In this document: positions 17,442 to 26,975 of the stretch, in pieces
Layout of the letters: each line of letters starts with the position of its first letter
Position numbering within the stretch: position 1 is the first letter of the stretch
Origin: Streptomyces viridosporus
GTDB lineage: Bacteria; Actinomycetota; Actinomycetes; Streptomycetales; Streptomycetaceae
Assembly: GCF_002078235.1 (NCBI RefSeq)
Contig: NZ_MSGP01000117.1
Span: 1-55,293 of the forward strand
Direction of reading: 5' to 3'
Length of the DNA: 55,293 nucleotides
The notes under the pieces: model-generated
The model's input: only the letters and a program-made list of their open reading frames with translations
Told to the model about the DNA's origin: nothing
Databases searched by the model: none
Made by a program: the position numbers and the translations under genes

Positions 17442-18455
17442 GTGACCGAGCACCGCCCCGCCCGTGCGGCAGTGCTGTCGGCCGGGTCCTGGGGCACCGC
17501 CGTCGCCAAGATCCTCGCCGACGCCGGCAGCACCGTCGTCGTGCACGCCCGCCGCAGCGAGATCACCGACGCCATCAACGCGACGCACCGCAACCCGGCC
17601 TACTTCCCGGACGTCGAGCTGCCGCCTTCCCTGACGGCCACAACGGACCCGGCCGCCGCGCTGGACGGCGCCGACTACCTCGTGCTGTCCATCCCCGCCC
17701 AGGCCCTGCGGGACAGCCTCGCCGCATGGGCACCGCACATCGGGCCGGACACCGTGATCGTGTCGCTTATGAAGGGCATCGAACGGGACACCGGGCTACG
17801 GGCCAGCGAGGTCATCGCCGATGTGACCGGCGTGAGCACGGACCGGATCGTGGTGCTGTCGGGCCCGAACCTGGCCCGCGAGATCATGGCCGGGCAGCCC
17901 GCCGCCGCGACCGTCGCCTGCCTCGACGAGGCCGTCGCGCGCCGCTTCCAGCAGGCGTGTCACACCTCTTACTTCCGGCCCTACACCAGCACCGACGTGA
18001 TCGGCTGCGAACTCGGCGGCGCGACCAAGAACGTCATCGCGCTGGCCACCGGCATCGCGCACGGCATGGGCCTGGGCGACAACGCGGCCGCCATGCTCAT
18101 CACCCGCGGCCTGGCGGAGACGATCCGCCTCGCCACCGCGCTCGGTGCCCAGCCGACGACCCTCGCCGGCCTGTCCGGGCTGGGCGACCTAGTGGCCACC
18201 TGCACCTCCCCGCTGTCCCGCAACCGCACCTTCGGTACACACCTCGGGCGGGGCATGACCGTCCAGGAGGCCACCGCCGCCACCCGGCAGACCACCGAGG
18301 GCGTCGAATCGGCGGAGGCGATCCTCGCCCTGGCCCGCGCCCACAGCGTCGAGATGCCGATCACGGAGGCCATCTCCGCGCTGCTTCACGAGAAGGCCAC
18401 GCTCGGCCAGGCCGCCGACGCGCTGATGCAGCGGTCCGCCAAGCCTGAGCACTGA
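17442..18455 (+). CDS. gpsA: NAD(P)-dependent glycerol-3-phosphate dehydrogenase
   Basis: This enzyme reduces dihydroxyacetone phosphate to sn-glycerol 3-phosphate in the cytoplasm, the entry to phospholipid synthesis. The 337-residue protein has the Rossmann motif AVLSAGSWGTAVAKIL, VSLMKGIERDTG, VLSGPNLAREIMAG and the C-terminal helical domain GATKNVIALATGIAHGMGLG and LSGLGDLVATCTSPLSRNR. Start GTG at 17442 follows GAGAGGA. In place of the usual GxGxxG it has S-A-G-S-W-G. This is probably an extra copy rather than the housekeeping gene, since it sits among broken accessory genes. A membrane-protein remnant follows at 66 bases. Confidence 0.9.
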   Translation: MTEHRPARAAVLSAGSWGTAVAKILADAGSTVVVHARRSEITDAINATHRNPAYFPDVELPPSLTATTDPAAALDGADYLVLSIPAQALRDSLAAWAPHIGPDTVIVSLMKGIERDTGLRASEVIADVTGVSTDRIVVLSGPNLAREIMAGQPAAATVACLDEAVARRFQQACHTSYFRPYTSTDVIGCELGGATKNVIALATGIAHGMGLGDNAAAMLITRGLAETIRLATALGAQPTTLAGLSGLGDLVATCTSPLSRNRTFGTHLGRGMTVQEATAATRQTTEGVESAEAILALARAHSVEMPITEAISALLHEKATLGQAADALMQRSAKPEH

Positions 18456-18521
18456 CCCCGGCACCCCGCCCCAGGGCGCACACCGCCCTTTTCATCCTCC
18501 CCTTTCCCGGAGGTCTTCGCC

Positions 18522-19309
18522 ATGCCCGCATCCGTGCTGCCCGCTGCCCAGTTCGCCGTCACCGCCGCCCTGGTGGCGTGGATGGCCACCGGCTTCACCC
18601 GCCTGCCCGGCCGCTGGCTGCGCTGGAAGATGTTCTGCCGGGCCACGTTCACCATCGTCGTCACGCTCACCGGCACCAGGAACGGCCGCACTGAGCCGGT
18701 GAACGTCTACACCTATCTGTCCCCGGGGAGCTTCCTCTGGCGCTGCTGCTGGTCCTGGCCGGGGCCGCGATGGAGCTGCTGTACCTCAAGAGCCCCAACG
18801 CCGTGCGGTACACGCTGCTGACCGGCACCTGCCTGATGACCGCCGGTGACCTCGGCCAGGGGCTGAGCACCGGGCACGCGCCCAGCACGGCCAACACATG
18901 GACGCAGTGCCTGCTGGTGCTGGTCACCACGGACATCTACTGGAACAGTGCCTGGCAGAAACTCAAGTCCCCGCAATTCCGCACCGGCCTGTACCTCGCC
19001 CAGTGGATCCACACCCTCACCCAGCTCAGGCAGCAGCTGCCCTACCGGCGCCAGTACGCCGTCCCCGGCGTCGTCTGCCGCCTCATCGGCAACCTCACCC
19101 CCCGCGACATCCGCCTGTGGCGCCTGGCCGCGGCCGCCGTCATCGCGCTGGAGATCGTACTGACTCCCGCCCTGCTCATCCCGCAGACGATGCCGTACGC
19201 GGTCGCCGCCGGCATCGCCGTGCACGTGGCCTTCACCTGCCTCAAACCACGCCAGCTGATCACCTTCTCCGGCCTCACAACCGGCACGTACCTTGCCTTT
19301 GCTGCCTGA
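18522..19309 (+). pseudogene. Frameshifted integral membrane protein
   Basis: The first frame begins MPASVLPAAQFAVTAALVAW and continues to VNVYTYLSPG near 18730. The sense then passes to another frame with LALLLVLAGAAMELLYLKS, LTGTCLMTAGDLGQGLS, DIYWNSAWQKLKSPQFRTGL and two C-terminal hydrophobic helices (AAAAVIALEIVLTPALLIP, AVAAGIAVHVAFTCL). One indel in the CCCCGGGG run near 18725 explains the break. The layout resembles HTTM/DoxX-like membrane proteins. It would have been translated after gpsA. The G/C homopolymer location makes a sequencing error possible. Confidence 0.6.
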
Positions 19310-19800
19310 CCTTCCCTCCGCAGACTGCCGGCCTTCTCCTGCATGCTGCGCCAGTTGCCGTCTTCGGCGTAGCCCATCATTTCCGAGAGCTTGAGCAGGA
19401 CGTACGCGAAATCCTCCGCGAGCACGCCTTCCTTGCCTGTGGTACCGAGCAGTTCGGACAGCCGGGGCTCTTCGCTCCTCTTTCGCCCTTCACGCGAAGT
19501 GTGGTGGTTGTCCGGTCTGGCAGGACTACGCTGTTGAACGGGCCCGGATGCTGCATCCCCCGTCGGCATCCGGGCCGCCAGATACCGGCGGCGGCACGGG
19601 CAGCGACCGTGAAGTGAGCGCCGATGAGCGTGTCCTCGAGATCCTTCGGCGCCAGCCGGTTTCGTACGATCTGACGCAGCCACGTGGCCGGATCCTGGCC
19701 GCCACGCGCGGTCGCGGTGATGCGGTCCGGGGCGGCGTCGGTGAACGGCTCTCTCCTGGCCGTGACGGTGGCAGTGTCATCGGCGGGGAGGAGCGCGCAT
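19310..19800 (-). other. Possible degenerate gene, two frames
   Basis: The minus strand shows protein-like pieces in two frames: DPATWLRQIVRNRLAPKDLE and DTLIGAHFTVAARAAAG near 19600-19700, and RLSELLGTTGKEGVLAEDFA and YVLLKLSEMMGYAEDGNW near 19380-19470. They could be parts of one decayed gene. I recognise no family. Confidence 0.25.
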
Positions 19801-19849
19801 GGCCGCACCCACGGGACTGCGCGCATGTGGACCTGCCACCATGGGCGGC

Positions 19850-20629
19850 ATGCGCACGGTGGGGATCGATCTGTCAGCCGACCGCTCGAAAACGGCGATG
19901 TCGGTGGTGGAGTGGGCGGACGGGATGGCCGCGGTCGGGCCACCCGCGCTCAAATGCACCGACGACCTGCTGATCAACGAACTCTCAGGGCTGCGTCCCG
20001 GCGACCAGGCAGGCGTCGACACACCGTTCGGGTGGCCGGCCGAGTTCGTGCGCGCGGTCGGGGCGCACCTCGCCGAGAACCCGTGGCCGGGCCGCGGCCA
20101 GGACAGTGAGCGCTACCGCAAGGACTACCTGCGGTACCGGCTCACGGACCGGATCGTGCGCGACCAGATCTACCCGGTCGCGCCCCCGCTTCCGGCTCCT
20201 TTCGACCGGATCGGCGCCATGGTGGCGCGGTGGGCACACCTGGAGGACGAGCTCAACCGCCGCGGCGTTCGCGTCGACCGGACGGGACGCGGGCCGATCG
20301 CCGAGGTGTACCCGAAGGCATCCAGGCACCGCTGGGAGCTTCTCGACGGCCCCCGGCGGATGGACGCCCTGCTCGCCGCCGCACCCTGGCTGCGGTGCGA
20401 TGAGCCGACGGCGCACGCCTACGACGCGAGTGAGCATGCCTTCGACGCGCTGGTGTGCGCGCTGACGGCGCGTGCGGTGGCATGCGGTCTGACCGCCCGC
20501 CCCGAGGCGACGGAGCTCGACGAGGCCCGCATCGAGGGCTGGATCCACCTGCCGGTGCCGGGGTCGTTGGCGCTGTTGCCGCACCACGAAGACGTGGCTC
20601 CGATACACCGCTCGACCTGCGCCGGATGA
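19850..20629 (+). CDS. DUF429 family protein
   Basis: The product has about 259 residues from the ATG at 19850. It opens MRTVGIDLSADRSKTAMSVV, the first strand and Asp of the DUF429 RNase-H-like fold, and has AGVDTPFGWPAEFVRAV in the middle. YLRYRLTDRIVRD, GPIAEVYPKASRHRWEL, and the C-terminal acidic motif YDASEHAFDALVCALTA complete the conserved acidic residues. The family is predicted to be a metal-dependent nuclease-like protein of unknown role. An upstream ATG (19841) is possible. No operon partner. Confidence 0.85.
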   Translation: MRTVGIDLSADRSKTAMSVVEWADGMAAVGPPALKCTDDLLINELSGLRPGDQAGVDTPFGWPAEFVRAVGAHLAENPWPGRGQDSERYRKDYLRYRLTDRIVRDQIYPVAPPLPAPFDRIGAMVARWAHLEDELNRRGVRVDRTGRGPIAEVYPKASRHRWELLDGPRRMDALLAAAPWLRCDEPTAHAYDASEHAFDALVCALTARAVACGLTARPEATELDEARIEGWIHLPVPGSLALLPHHEDVAPIHRSTCAG

Positions 20630-21199
20630 CCGGTCACTGCACGCGGCCGCAAGAAGCCGGGACAAGGAGTGCCTGGCCGTCCACGACTGGGTCGTCCCCG
20701 CACCCGCGGGGGTAGCTCCGGCTACAACATCCTCGTCCGGTCGGCGGACCGTCATGCAAGATCCAGGCTGGTACTCCAGTTGCAGTTCGCCATCCCTGCT
20801 GGTCAGAGGTGGCTTCTCGAGTCTATTCGGCTGTCGTGCCCTCGGGTGCCGGAAGGTCGTTACTTCCCTCGTCGCGGCGACGGTAGTGGCAGCGTTGCGC
20901 GGTGGCCTGGTGACGGCGGCGCCACCAGGGCCAGTTCAGCGCTTGATCGGCTTTCCGCCGGGGTGAAGGACGTCGTCATCCTGTCCGTCTCCTTCGAGCG
21001 CATCCCGGACGTGACCGTCCTCTTCCCGCCACCATCCCCGCGGTAGCGACAGACTTCCCGCTCGATGCCTCCGACGGGCCGGTGGACAGGGGCGCCGAAA
21101 TATCCCGGGCTTCATCGGTGTTCCCGGATATGGGCACGCTCGGCATTCGGCGTGCCCGCGCCCGTACCGGTGTCTGTCTCTCCGAGAGGTCTGCTACCC
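20630..21199. other. Gene-poor stretch with long inverted-repeat copy
   Basis: No gene is supported here. It holds one copy of the ~93 bp inverted repeat (20776-20868). The end carries the GAGAGG ribosome-binding site of the LLM oxidoreductase. Confidence 0.5.
20776..20868 (+). repeat. Copy A of ~93-bp imperfect inverted repeat
   Basis: This stretch begins CCAGTTGCAGTTCGC and includes CATCCCTGCTGGTCAGAGG and CTTCTCGAGTC. By eye it matches the reverse complement of 29955-30047 at more than 80 percent of positions. Both copies could encode QLQFAIPAGQR followed by LLESIRL, so they may be remnants of one coding sequence or IS end carried in opposite orientations around a 9.1 kb block. Confidence 0.7.
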
Positions 21200-22192
21200 G
21201 TGACTGTCCCGCTCTCCATCCTCGACCTGGCGCAGATAGGCGAGGGCGAAACCGCCGCCGACAGCTTCCAGGCCAGCGTGACCATGGCCCAGCACGCCGA
21301 GGAGTGGGGCTACCGGCGTATCTGGTATGCGGAACACCACAACATGCCGACCATCGCGTCCTCGGCGACCAGCGTGCTCATCGCGCACATCGCCGCGCAC
21401 ACGCGGACCATCCGCCTCGGCGCCGGCGGCATCATGCTGCCCAATCACGCACCGCTGCCGATCGCCGAACAGTTCGGAACCCTGGCGACGCTGCACCCCG
21501 GCCGCATCGACCTGGGCCTGGGCCGGGCACCGGGCAGCGACCAGCAGACGATGCGTGCGCTGCGCCGCGACCCCAGGTCGGCGGACACCTTCCCGCAGGA
21601 CGTGCTGGAGCTGCAGGGCTACCTGGCAGGTGAGTCGCGCATCCCAGGTGTCGACGCCACACCGGGCAAGGGCACCGACGTGCCGTTGTACATTCTCGGT
21701 TCGTCCCTGTTCGGTGCGAGGCTCGCCGCCGCACTCGGGCTTCCGTACTCCTTCGCCTCCCACTTCGCCCCGAACGCGCTGCGGGACGCCGTCGCCCTCT
21801 ACCGGCGCGAATTCCAGCCGTCGGCGCAACTGGACAAGCCGTACGTCATCGCCGGCGTCAACGTCATCGCGGCGGACACGACGGAAGACGCCCGGGAGCA
21901 TCTCCATGCCACGAAGCGCCACCGCGTGACCCAGATGCTCGGCCGAGGCGGCCGGACGTTCACGCCGGAGGAGGCGGACATGATCCTCGAGACCCCCGCC
22001 GGACAGCAGGTTCTGCAAATGCTCCAGTACACCGCCGTCGGCAACCCCGCCGAGGTCAAGGATTACCTGGACCGCTTCACCGAGCTCGCCCAGGCGGACG
22101 AGCTGATCATCGTGTCCTCGGCCATCGACAGGAAGGCATGGCTGAGGTCGCTGGAGTTGCTGGCGGAAATCAGCGGACAGGCATCCGCCTGA
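21200..22192 (+). CDS. LLM-class flavin-dependent oxidoreductase
   Basis: This 330-residue TIM-barrel enzyme of the luciferase-like monooxygenase class uses FMN or F420. It has the N-terminal strand [73 protein letters not shown] and [12 protein letters not shown]. Together these are the signature of the MsnO8-like subgroup. The GTG at 21200 follows GAGAGG and matches the family start, although the frame is open upstream. A terminator follows right after the stop, so it is a single-gene unit. Substrate unknown. Confidence 0.9.
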   Translation: MTVPLSILDLAQIGEGETAADSFQASVTMAQHAEEWGYRRIWYAEHHNMPTIASSATSVLIAHIAAHTRTIRLGAGGIMLPNHAPLPIAEQFGTLATLHPGRIDLGLGRAPGSDQQTMRALRRDPRSADTFPQDVLELQGYLAGESRIPGVDATPGKGTDVPLYILGSSLFGARLAAALGLPYSFASHFAPNALRDAVALYRREFQPSAQLDKPYVIAGVNVIAADTTEDAREHLHATKRHRVTQMLGRGGRTFTPEEADMILETPAGQQVLQMLQYTAVGNPAEVKDYLDRFTELAQADELIIVSSAIDRKAWLRSLELLAEISGQASA

Positions 22193-22196
22193 CGGG

Positions 22197-22226
22197 CCGA
22201 GGAGCTGTCGAAAAACAGCTCCTCGG
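22197..22226 (+). terminator. Hairpin after LLM oxidoreductase gene
   Basis: A perfect 12-bp stem, CCGAGGAGCTGT with its complement, closes a six-base loop CGAAAA two to five bases after the stop codon. No strong T-run follows, as is common in actinomycetes. Confidence 0.8.
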
Positions 22227-22654
22227 TTCCGGGCACGGGTTCATCGGCTCAGCACGTGGTCGGCGATGGCGGCGAGTTGGTCGGCCGTGGTCACGGTGAT
22301 GGCGCCGGCGGGAATGGTGCGGTCGAGGGCCTGAAGGACTCGGGTGGCCTTGCGGACGGCGCTCCGATCAGCGCCTTGGAGGTTCCCAGGAGTGCCGCGA
22401 GTGGCGGTTGGGGAACATCCCTGCGGGTCTGCGGGTCTTGAGGACGCCGAAGTTTCCCCGGCCCACGGCAGAGACAACGAGTCGGACGCGAGCCTGGCAC
22501 CTGGACCTGCGCTTGCCGGTGACCTCGTCCGCGCTGGTCGGAGTCGGTGTGCGGGGTGTACGGGGTGTCGAGCGCGGTCGGTCGGGTCCGCGCCGTCGCG
22601 GGCTGTCGATCAACGCGGCATGAGGACCGACCGTGCTGTTGCGACCGGCCCACC

Positions 22655-22870
22655 TGGGCAGGGCGACGCGTTCGCCCTGCTGCGCCTGCTGCCGATGAGC
22701 GATCGGGACACGGATGTGGAGACCCTCGCCCTGCGCCACCAGCTGTCGGTGCCGGAGCGCCGACTCGGTGAGGAGAAGGTGCGGTTCAGCCCGAGCGGCC
22801 GGGCGTTCCCGGTGGCGCTGCCGTACCGGCTGCCGTCGGAGGTGCCACGCAGGCTGCGGCTGCCGGGCCG
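22655..22870 (+). pseudogene. Integrase/transposase N-terminal fragment
   Basis: The frame reads DAFALLRLLPMSDRDTDVE, TLALRHQLSVPERRLGEE and VRFSPSGRAFPVALPYRLP. This is the N-terminal part of the integrase-core transposases common in Streptomyces (IS3/IS481-like). It breaks off near 22870; the DDE core is absent. It is followed by an amidase on the other strand. Confidence 0.65.
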
Positions 22871-22963
22871 GATGAATGACGTTCTCGGCAGGAACAACGT
22901 TGCTGACCGATGTGGTCATCGGGGCAGGACCTCACGCCTCCGGCAGGGAGGCGGGCAGGGGTG

Positions 22964-24268
22964 TCAGGACGGTGTCAGGGCCGCGGAGTCGGCGGTGTGA
23001 TCGGCGAGTGCGGCGGTCAGGGCGCGATCGCTGCCGGCGGTCGCGACGAGACTGAGCCCGACGGGGCCGACCGGGCTCCGCACTCCGGGCAGGGTCAGGA
23101 CCGGCAGGCCCGCCACGCTTGCAGCGCAGATCAGCTGCACGGTCGCGGTACGCAGCGCCATGCCGGTGACGGCCGGGCCGGGCAGGGGAGCCGCCGTTGG
23201 GGCCGCCGGCTGTACGAGCGCGGTCCCGGGCGGGACCAGTTCGGCGAGCGTGCTCCGCGCCTGGCTCACGGTGTCCCGGGCCCACGCGAGGTATTCGACC
23301 GGCATGCCCTCGCCCGCAGCGATGGCGTCTGCGACGAGGGGCGAGACGGCCTCGCGGTGCGTCTTCAGCCAGCTGCCGTGCAGCTGCCACATCTCCACGG
23401 CTTGGAGGACACCCAGTGCCTCTGCCCACTCCTCGAGATGTGCGGCGCAGGTGCTGCTCCTCGGCTGCAGCGGGACGGCCAGCCGGTCCGCCCACGCGTG
23501 GGCCGCGTCTTGCAGCGGCAGACGCAGTGCCGGGCCCACCAGGTCGAACAGGTCCGTGGCCAGGAGCAGCCGTTTGATCGGCTGAGCGGGTCGCCGCGGG
23601 AGGAGCACGTCGGACACCCGGCTGAGCAGTCGCGGTGTCCGGGTGATCCAGCTCACGGTGTCGAACGAAGGTGCGAGACCGATCTGGCCGGTGTCCGGGA
23701 CCAGACCGTGTGACGGCCGCAGGCTGTACAGCCCGCAGTAGGAGGTCGGCACCCGCACCGAGCCCGCCGTGTCAGTGCCCAGGCCGATGTCGGCCAGCCC
23801 CAGGGCGACGGCGCTGGCCGAGCCGCTCGAGGACCCTCCGGGGACCCGCCCGGGCGCCGCGGGATTCGGCGGCATCCCGTAGTGCGTGTTGAGCCCGGAC
23901 AGGCCGTAGGCCAGCTCGTCGGCCCGTGCGATACCGGTGACGTCCGCCCCTGCCTGCAGCAGGGCCTGGACGGCCGCGGCGTGGGCGGACTCGATCGGCG
24001 CCTCGCGCAGCCATGCCGGATTTCCCGCCCCGATCGCATGGCCGGCGACAGCGAAGAGGTCCTTCACCGCGACCCGGGAGCCGGACAACACGCCCCCCTT
24101 GGGCGCCGCGACCAGCGGGTCACCGACAACACGCCAGACCGATGGGTCGATCTCCCCTGGAGCCGAGACGTCATCGCGGGGAGCGCTTGTCGTTCCACCG
24201 CTGTCGTGGCGAGGCGGGACCAGGAGCGGCACGTCGGCAACGGCAGGACTCGGCTGCTGGGCAGGCAT
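22964..24268 (-). CDS. Amidase signature family hydrolase
   Basis: The 434-residue enzyme would hydrolyse an amide using a Ser-cisSer-Lys triad. All three parts are visible: Lys69 in VAVKDLFAVAG, the Gly/Ser-rich loop GGSSSGSASA (144-153), and the nucleophile Ser170 in DTAGSVRVPTSYCGL. The C-terminus LPVLTLPGVRSPVGPVGLS is typical too. The ATG at 24268 follows AGAGG by six bases. Its promoter region contains a 16-bp palindrome (24301-24316), so repressor control is likely. It is flanked by an integrase fragment and an IS256 remnant. Substrate unknown. Confidence 0.9.
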   Translation of the reverse strand: MPAQQPSPAVADVPLLVPPRHDSGGTTSAPRDDVSAPGEIDPSVWRVVGDPLVAAPKGGVLSGSRVAVKDLFAVAGHAIGAGNPAWLREAPIESAHAAAVQALLQAGADVTGIARADELAYGLSGLNTHYGMPPNPAAPGRVPGGSSSGSASAVALGLADIGLGTDTAGSVRVPTSYCGLYSLRPSHGLVPDTGQIGLAPSFDTVSWITRTPRLLSRVSDVLLPRRPAQPIKRLLLATDLFDLVGPALRLPLQDAAHAWADRLAVPLQPRSSTCAAHLEEWAEALGVLQAVEMWQLHGSWLKTHREAVSPLVADAIAAGEGMPVEYLAWARDTVSQARSTLAELVPPGTALVQPAAPTAAPLPGPAVTGMALRTATVQLICAASVAGLPVLTLPGVRSPVGPVGLSLVATAGSDRALTAALADHTADSAALTPS

Positions 24269-24300
24269 GAATGACCTCTACGTGATCGGGAGGCAAGTGC

Positions 24301-24316
24301 GTACAACAGTTTGTAC
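24301..24316. promoter_or_regulatory. Operator-like palindrome upstream of amidase
   Basis: GTACAA-CAGT-TTGTAC is a perfect 6-bp inverted repeat with 4-base spacer, 33 bases upstream of the amidase start. It is low in GC for this window, which makes a chance hairpin less likely. A TetR gene on the same strand lies 1.3 kb further upstream. Confidence 0.5.
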
Positions 24317-24334
24317 AGGATGGCCCCTGCTTGC

Positions 24335-25533
24335 AGCCCTTGCCGGTCGGGTCCAGGCTCATCAGCGCCATGCAGACGCACTTGAGCACCTCGGTCTCGT
24401 TCGGGAGGTGCCCACGGGCCCGGACGGCCCTGCGTGTGCGGGCGTCCACACTTTCGATCGCGTTCGTCGAGCAGATGACTTCACGGACCCCGACGTCGAA
24501 GGAGAGGAGGGGCACGAGCCCGGCCCAGGCGTCGGACCACAGCTTCACGATCGCCGGACACTTCCGGCCCCACGCCTCCTGGAGCTCCGGGAACCGCTCC
24601 ATCGCCGCGTCCTCGTTCGGCGCGGTGCAAACGGGCGCAGCGCCTTGGCGACCTTGTCCCAGTCCTGGCGGGCCGCGTGACGGAAGCTGTTCCGCAGCAG
24701 GTGAACTCCACAAGTTTGGACAATCGTTCGAGGTCAGAGGGCCTCCACCGCATCGGGCAGGCCCTTCAGTCCGTCACAGACCAGCATGAGCACGTCGTCG
24801 ATACCGCGGTTCTTCAGCTCGGTGAACACCTGCAGCCAGTACTTCGCGCCCTCGCCGCCGTCGCCGGCCCAGACCCCGGGACGTCCCGGGTACCTTCGGT
24901 GATCACGCCCATGACGACGTAGATCGGGCGGTTCGCGATCTGGCCGTCGCGGATCTTGACGTTGATGGCGTCCACGAACAGGACCGGAGAGACGCGGTCC
25001 AGCGGGTGGTTGGACCATTCCGCCATGCCCTCCACCACCTTGGCGGTGATCGTCGAGACGGTCTGCCGGGAGAGCTCCGCAGCCGTGGACATCGGCCAGG
25101 TGCGCGGAGATCTCCCCGTGCGTGAGCCCTTTCGCGGACAGCGACAGCGCTTTCTCGTCCACGCCGGTCAGGCGCCGCCGCTTCTTGACGAGCTGCGGCT
25201 CGAACCTGCCGGCCAGATCCCGGGGACCTCCTCGACCGGACCAACGTCGGTCAATACGGTCTTCGCCCGGGTTCCGTTCCTGCTGTTGCCGCTGTTACGG
25301 CCCTCGGCGTCGTGCTTCTCGTATCCGAGGCGACCGGTGATCTCGCCCTCCAGGGTGGGCTCCAGCACCCGCTTGGTCAGCATCTGCAACAGGCCGCCCT
25401 CGCCGGTCGGCTGCAGCCCCTCGGATCGGGCCCGGTCCACGAGGATCGCGACCGGCTGCTCATCCGACGCGGCCGGCACCGGCGTGACCGCCGGCTTTTC
25501 CACGGACTCCTGTTCGACAACGGTCTCGGTCAT
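24335..25533 (-). pseudogene. Decayed IS256-family transposase
   Basis: From its start at 25533 the first frame reads LLQMLTKRVLEPTLEGEITG and LGYEKHDAEGRNSGNSRNGT, the classic IS256 N-terminus. Further pieces lie in other frames: VDAINVKIRDGQIANRPIYV (catalytic Asp) near 24930, VLMLVCDGLKGLPDAVEAL (second Asp) near 24760, and KLWSDAWAGLVPLLSFDVGV, EVICSTNAIESVDARTRRAV and GHLPNETEVLKCVCMALMSL near 24400-24550. At least three frameshifts or stops break it, so it is inactive. Confidence 0.9.
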
Positions 25534-25592
25534 CTCCGGCGTTTCCTTGATCAGCAGATCCGCCGTTGATCAGACACTCCCGGTGCCGGCGG

Positions 25593-25943
25593 TCACCCCC
25601 TGGCGGCACCGGCTCCCGCCCCGGGGGACCTGCCGTCCAGCCCAGGGATCAGTACCGCCGCAACCGCCAGGTGCATCAGAGCGAGAAAGACCCGGGTGCC
25701 GTCGTCCATGCCGTCGCCGATGAACGGCAGGAAGGACACGGCCGGTACGGCGACGGCCACCCCGGTCCAGACGGTGCGGGCGCGCCGCGCCCCGAACCGT
25801 TCCAGGGCTGCCAGCAGTCTCCAGCCGGCAAGCGATGCGAGCAGTGCGACGACCGCCACGGGCACGGCGCCGATGTCGAGTGTCTGCTCGCCGTCGGCGA
25901 TCCGCAGCCGGTGCCCCAGCAGTGGGTCCGCGACCAGCCACAC
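25593..25943 (-). CDS. DUF6069-like small membrane protein
   Basis: About 116 residues from a possible GTG/ATG near 25943, with four hydrophobic stretches: VPVAVVALLASLAGWRLLAAL, TVWTGVAVAVPAVSFLPFIG and TRVFLALMHLAVAAVLIPGL are clear, and an N-terminal one starts at MWLVADPLL. The last one, with LMHL, is the DUF6069 hallmark. A longer N-terminus in the same frame (ALAPVLAPVLVWLVADPLLG) extends to about 25985 but has no start codon. The TetR gene overlaps in another frame, so the original TetR end and this gene's start were probably coupled and one has shifted. The pair probably forms one unit. Confidence 0.5.
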   Translation of the reverse strand: MWLVADPLLGHRLRIADGEQTLDIGAVPVAVVALLASLAGWRLLAALERFGARRARTVWTGVAVAVPAVSFLPFIGDGMDDGTRVFLALMHLAVAAVLIPGLDGRSPGAGAGAARG

Positions 25944-26566
25944 CAGGACGGGGGCCAGGACGGGGGCCAGGGCCGTAGCCCCAGGCGCCTTCTCCGCGCG
26001 CTCACTTGGCGCCCTCCGAGAGCGGCCCCGTGCAGGAAGACCTCCACCAGCTCCTGCGGGGCCAGGTCGGGCTCGTCCTCCGTACGCGGCTGGGCGAAGA
26101 GCAGCCCGAAGAAGAGGGCCGCGATCTGCTCCGGCGGCCGGCGCAGGACGGCCTTGTCGGGTTCCAGCAGCTCCGCGAGGGCCGCGCGGGTACGGGTCGT
26201 CGACTCGTCGCGGCCCGCGCCGCGCACGGTGCCGGGGGGCTTGCCGCCGCGATGCCCCAGCGAGCCGGCGATCGTGCCCATCCTGGACAGGTGCGCCTGC
26301 AGCGCCTCGGCCGCCTCCGCGAGCCGGTCGGGCAGCGGCTGGGACACGTCGATCGCGTCCAGCTCGCGGACCGCGTGTTCGGGGGAGAGCGCCTCGGCCA
26401 TGCAGGCCCGCAGCAGTTCGTCCTTGTCGGCGAAGACCCGGGAGATCGTGCCCTCGCCGATGCCCGCGGTGCGGGCGATCTTCGCGGTCGTCACTGTGGC
26501 GCCGTACTCGGCGATCAGCGGGATCGCGGTCTGGATGATCATTTCGCGGCGCCGCTCCAGCGACAT
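25676..26566 (-). CDS. TetR/AcrR-family repressor, 3' end altered
   Basis: The N-terminus carries the TetR helix-turn-helix: REMIIQTAIPLIAEYGATVT, TAKIARTAGIGEGTISRVF and ADKDELLRACMAEAL (residues about 10-55). The ligand domain continues with LAEAAEALQAHLSRMGTIAG to EQIAALFFGLLFAQPRTEDE and ELVEVFLHG near residue 187. After that the frame enters Arg/Trp-rich sequence that is a shadow of the DUF6069 gene. The native end, reading GAK followed by TGA, lies in another frame at about 25996. So a small indel has probably extended the protein to 296 residues. The regulator's likely target is the membrane-protein gene behind it. Confidence 0.75.
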   Translation of the reverse strand: MSLERRREMIIQTAIPLIAEYGATVTTAKIARTAGIGEGTISRVFADKDELLRACMAEALSPEHAVRELDAIDVSQPLPDRLAEAAEALQAHLSRMGTIAGSLGHRGGKPPGTVRGAGRDESTTRTRAALAELLEPDKAVLRRPPEQIAALFFGLLFAQPRTEDEPDLAPQELVEVFLHGAALGGRQVSARRRRLGLRPWPPSWPPSWCGWSRTHCWGTGCGSPTASRHSTSAPCPWRSSHCSHRLPAGDCWQPWNGSGRGAPAPSGPGWPSPYRPCPSCRSSATAWTTAPGSFSL

Positions 26567-26966
26567 GCCGGGAGCGCGGCGCGGGTGGTCTGGTTCTCCT
26601 TAGGCGCTGTCATGACCGCGAGAGTGCGGAGTGAGCCCTCACTCCGCTCACTTTTCCCGTCCCCGACCGCTTGTCGATGGCAGCCCACCAGATCCACGAC
26701 TACGGCTGGAGTGGAATCGGGTAGGGGTGTGGTGTCGGAGGTGTCCATGTGCAGTGCTGACTGCCCGCTCGACGCGAACTCATCGCCACCACGCGAATCC
26801 CGCCCCGCCTCGCCCGCCCCTGCCGGTTCCGGGCTCCGACCGGCTCCGCCGCCGCTCCGCCCGGTGAGCCGGGGAGCGGGCCGCACAGACGTATCACTCG
26901 CTCGATCGGGCCAACCCCAGGCCCCGGAAGGATCACCGGGGCCGCCCGTACCCATACGCTCCACGA
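26567..26966. other. Intergenic region, no gene seen
   Basis: Between the divergent TetR gene and the large hypothetical gene. Frames on both strands lack coding character. Regulatory sites for both genes may lie here, but I see no clear palindrome. Confidence 0.4.
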
Positions 26967-26975
26967 GTGACTCGT

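Noticed and set aside
22241..22369. Minus-strand peptide with VRKATRVLQALDRTIPAGAI near its end
   Set aside because: It looks partly protein-like but is only about 42 residues with no start and no family; I could not support it as a gene or a named remnant.
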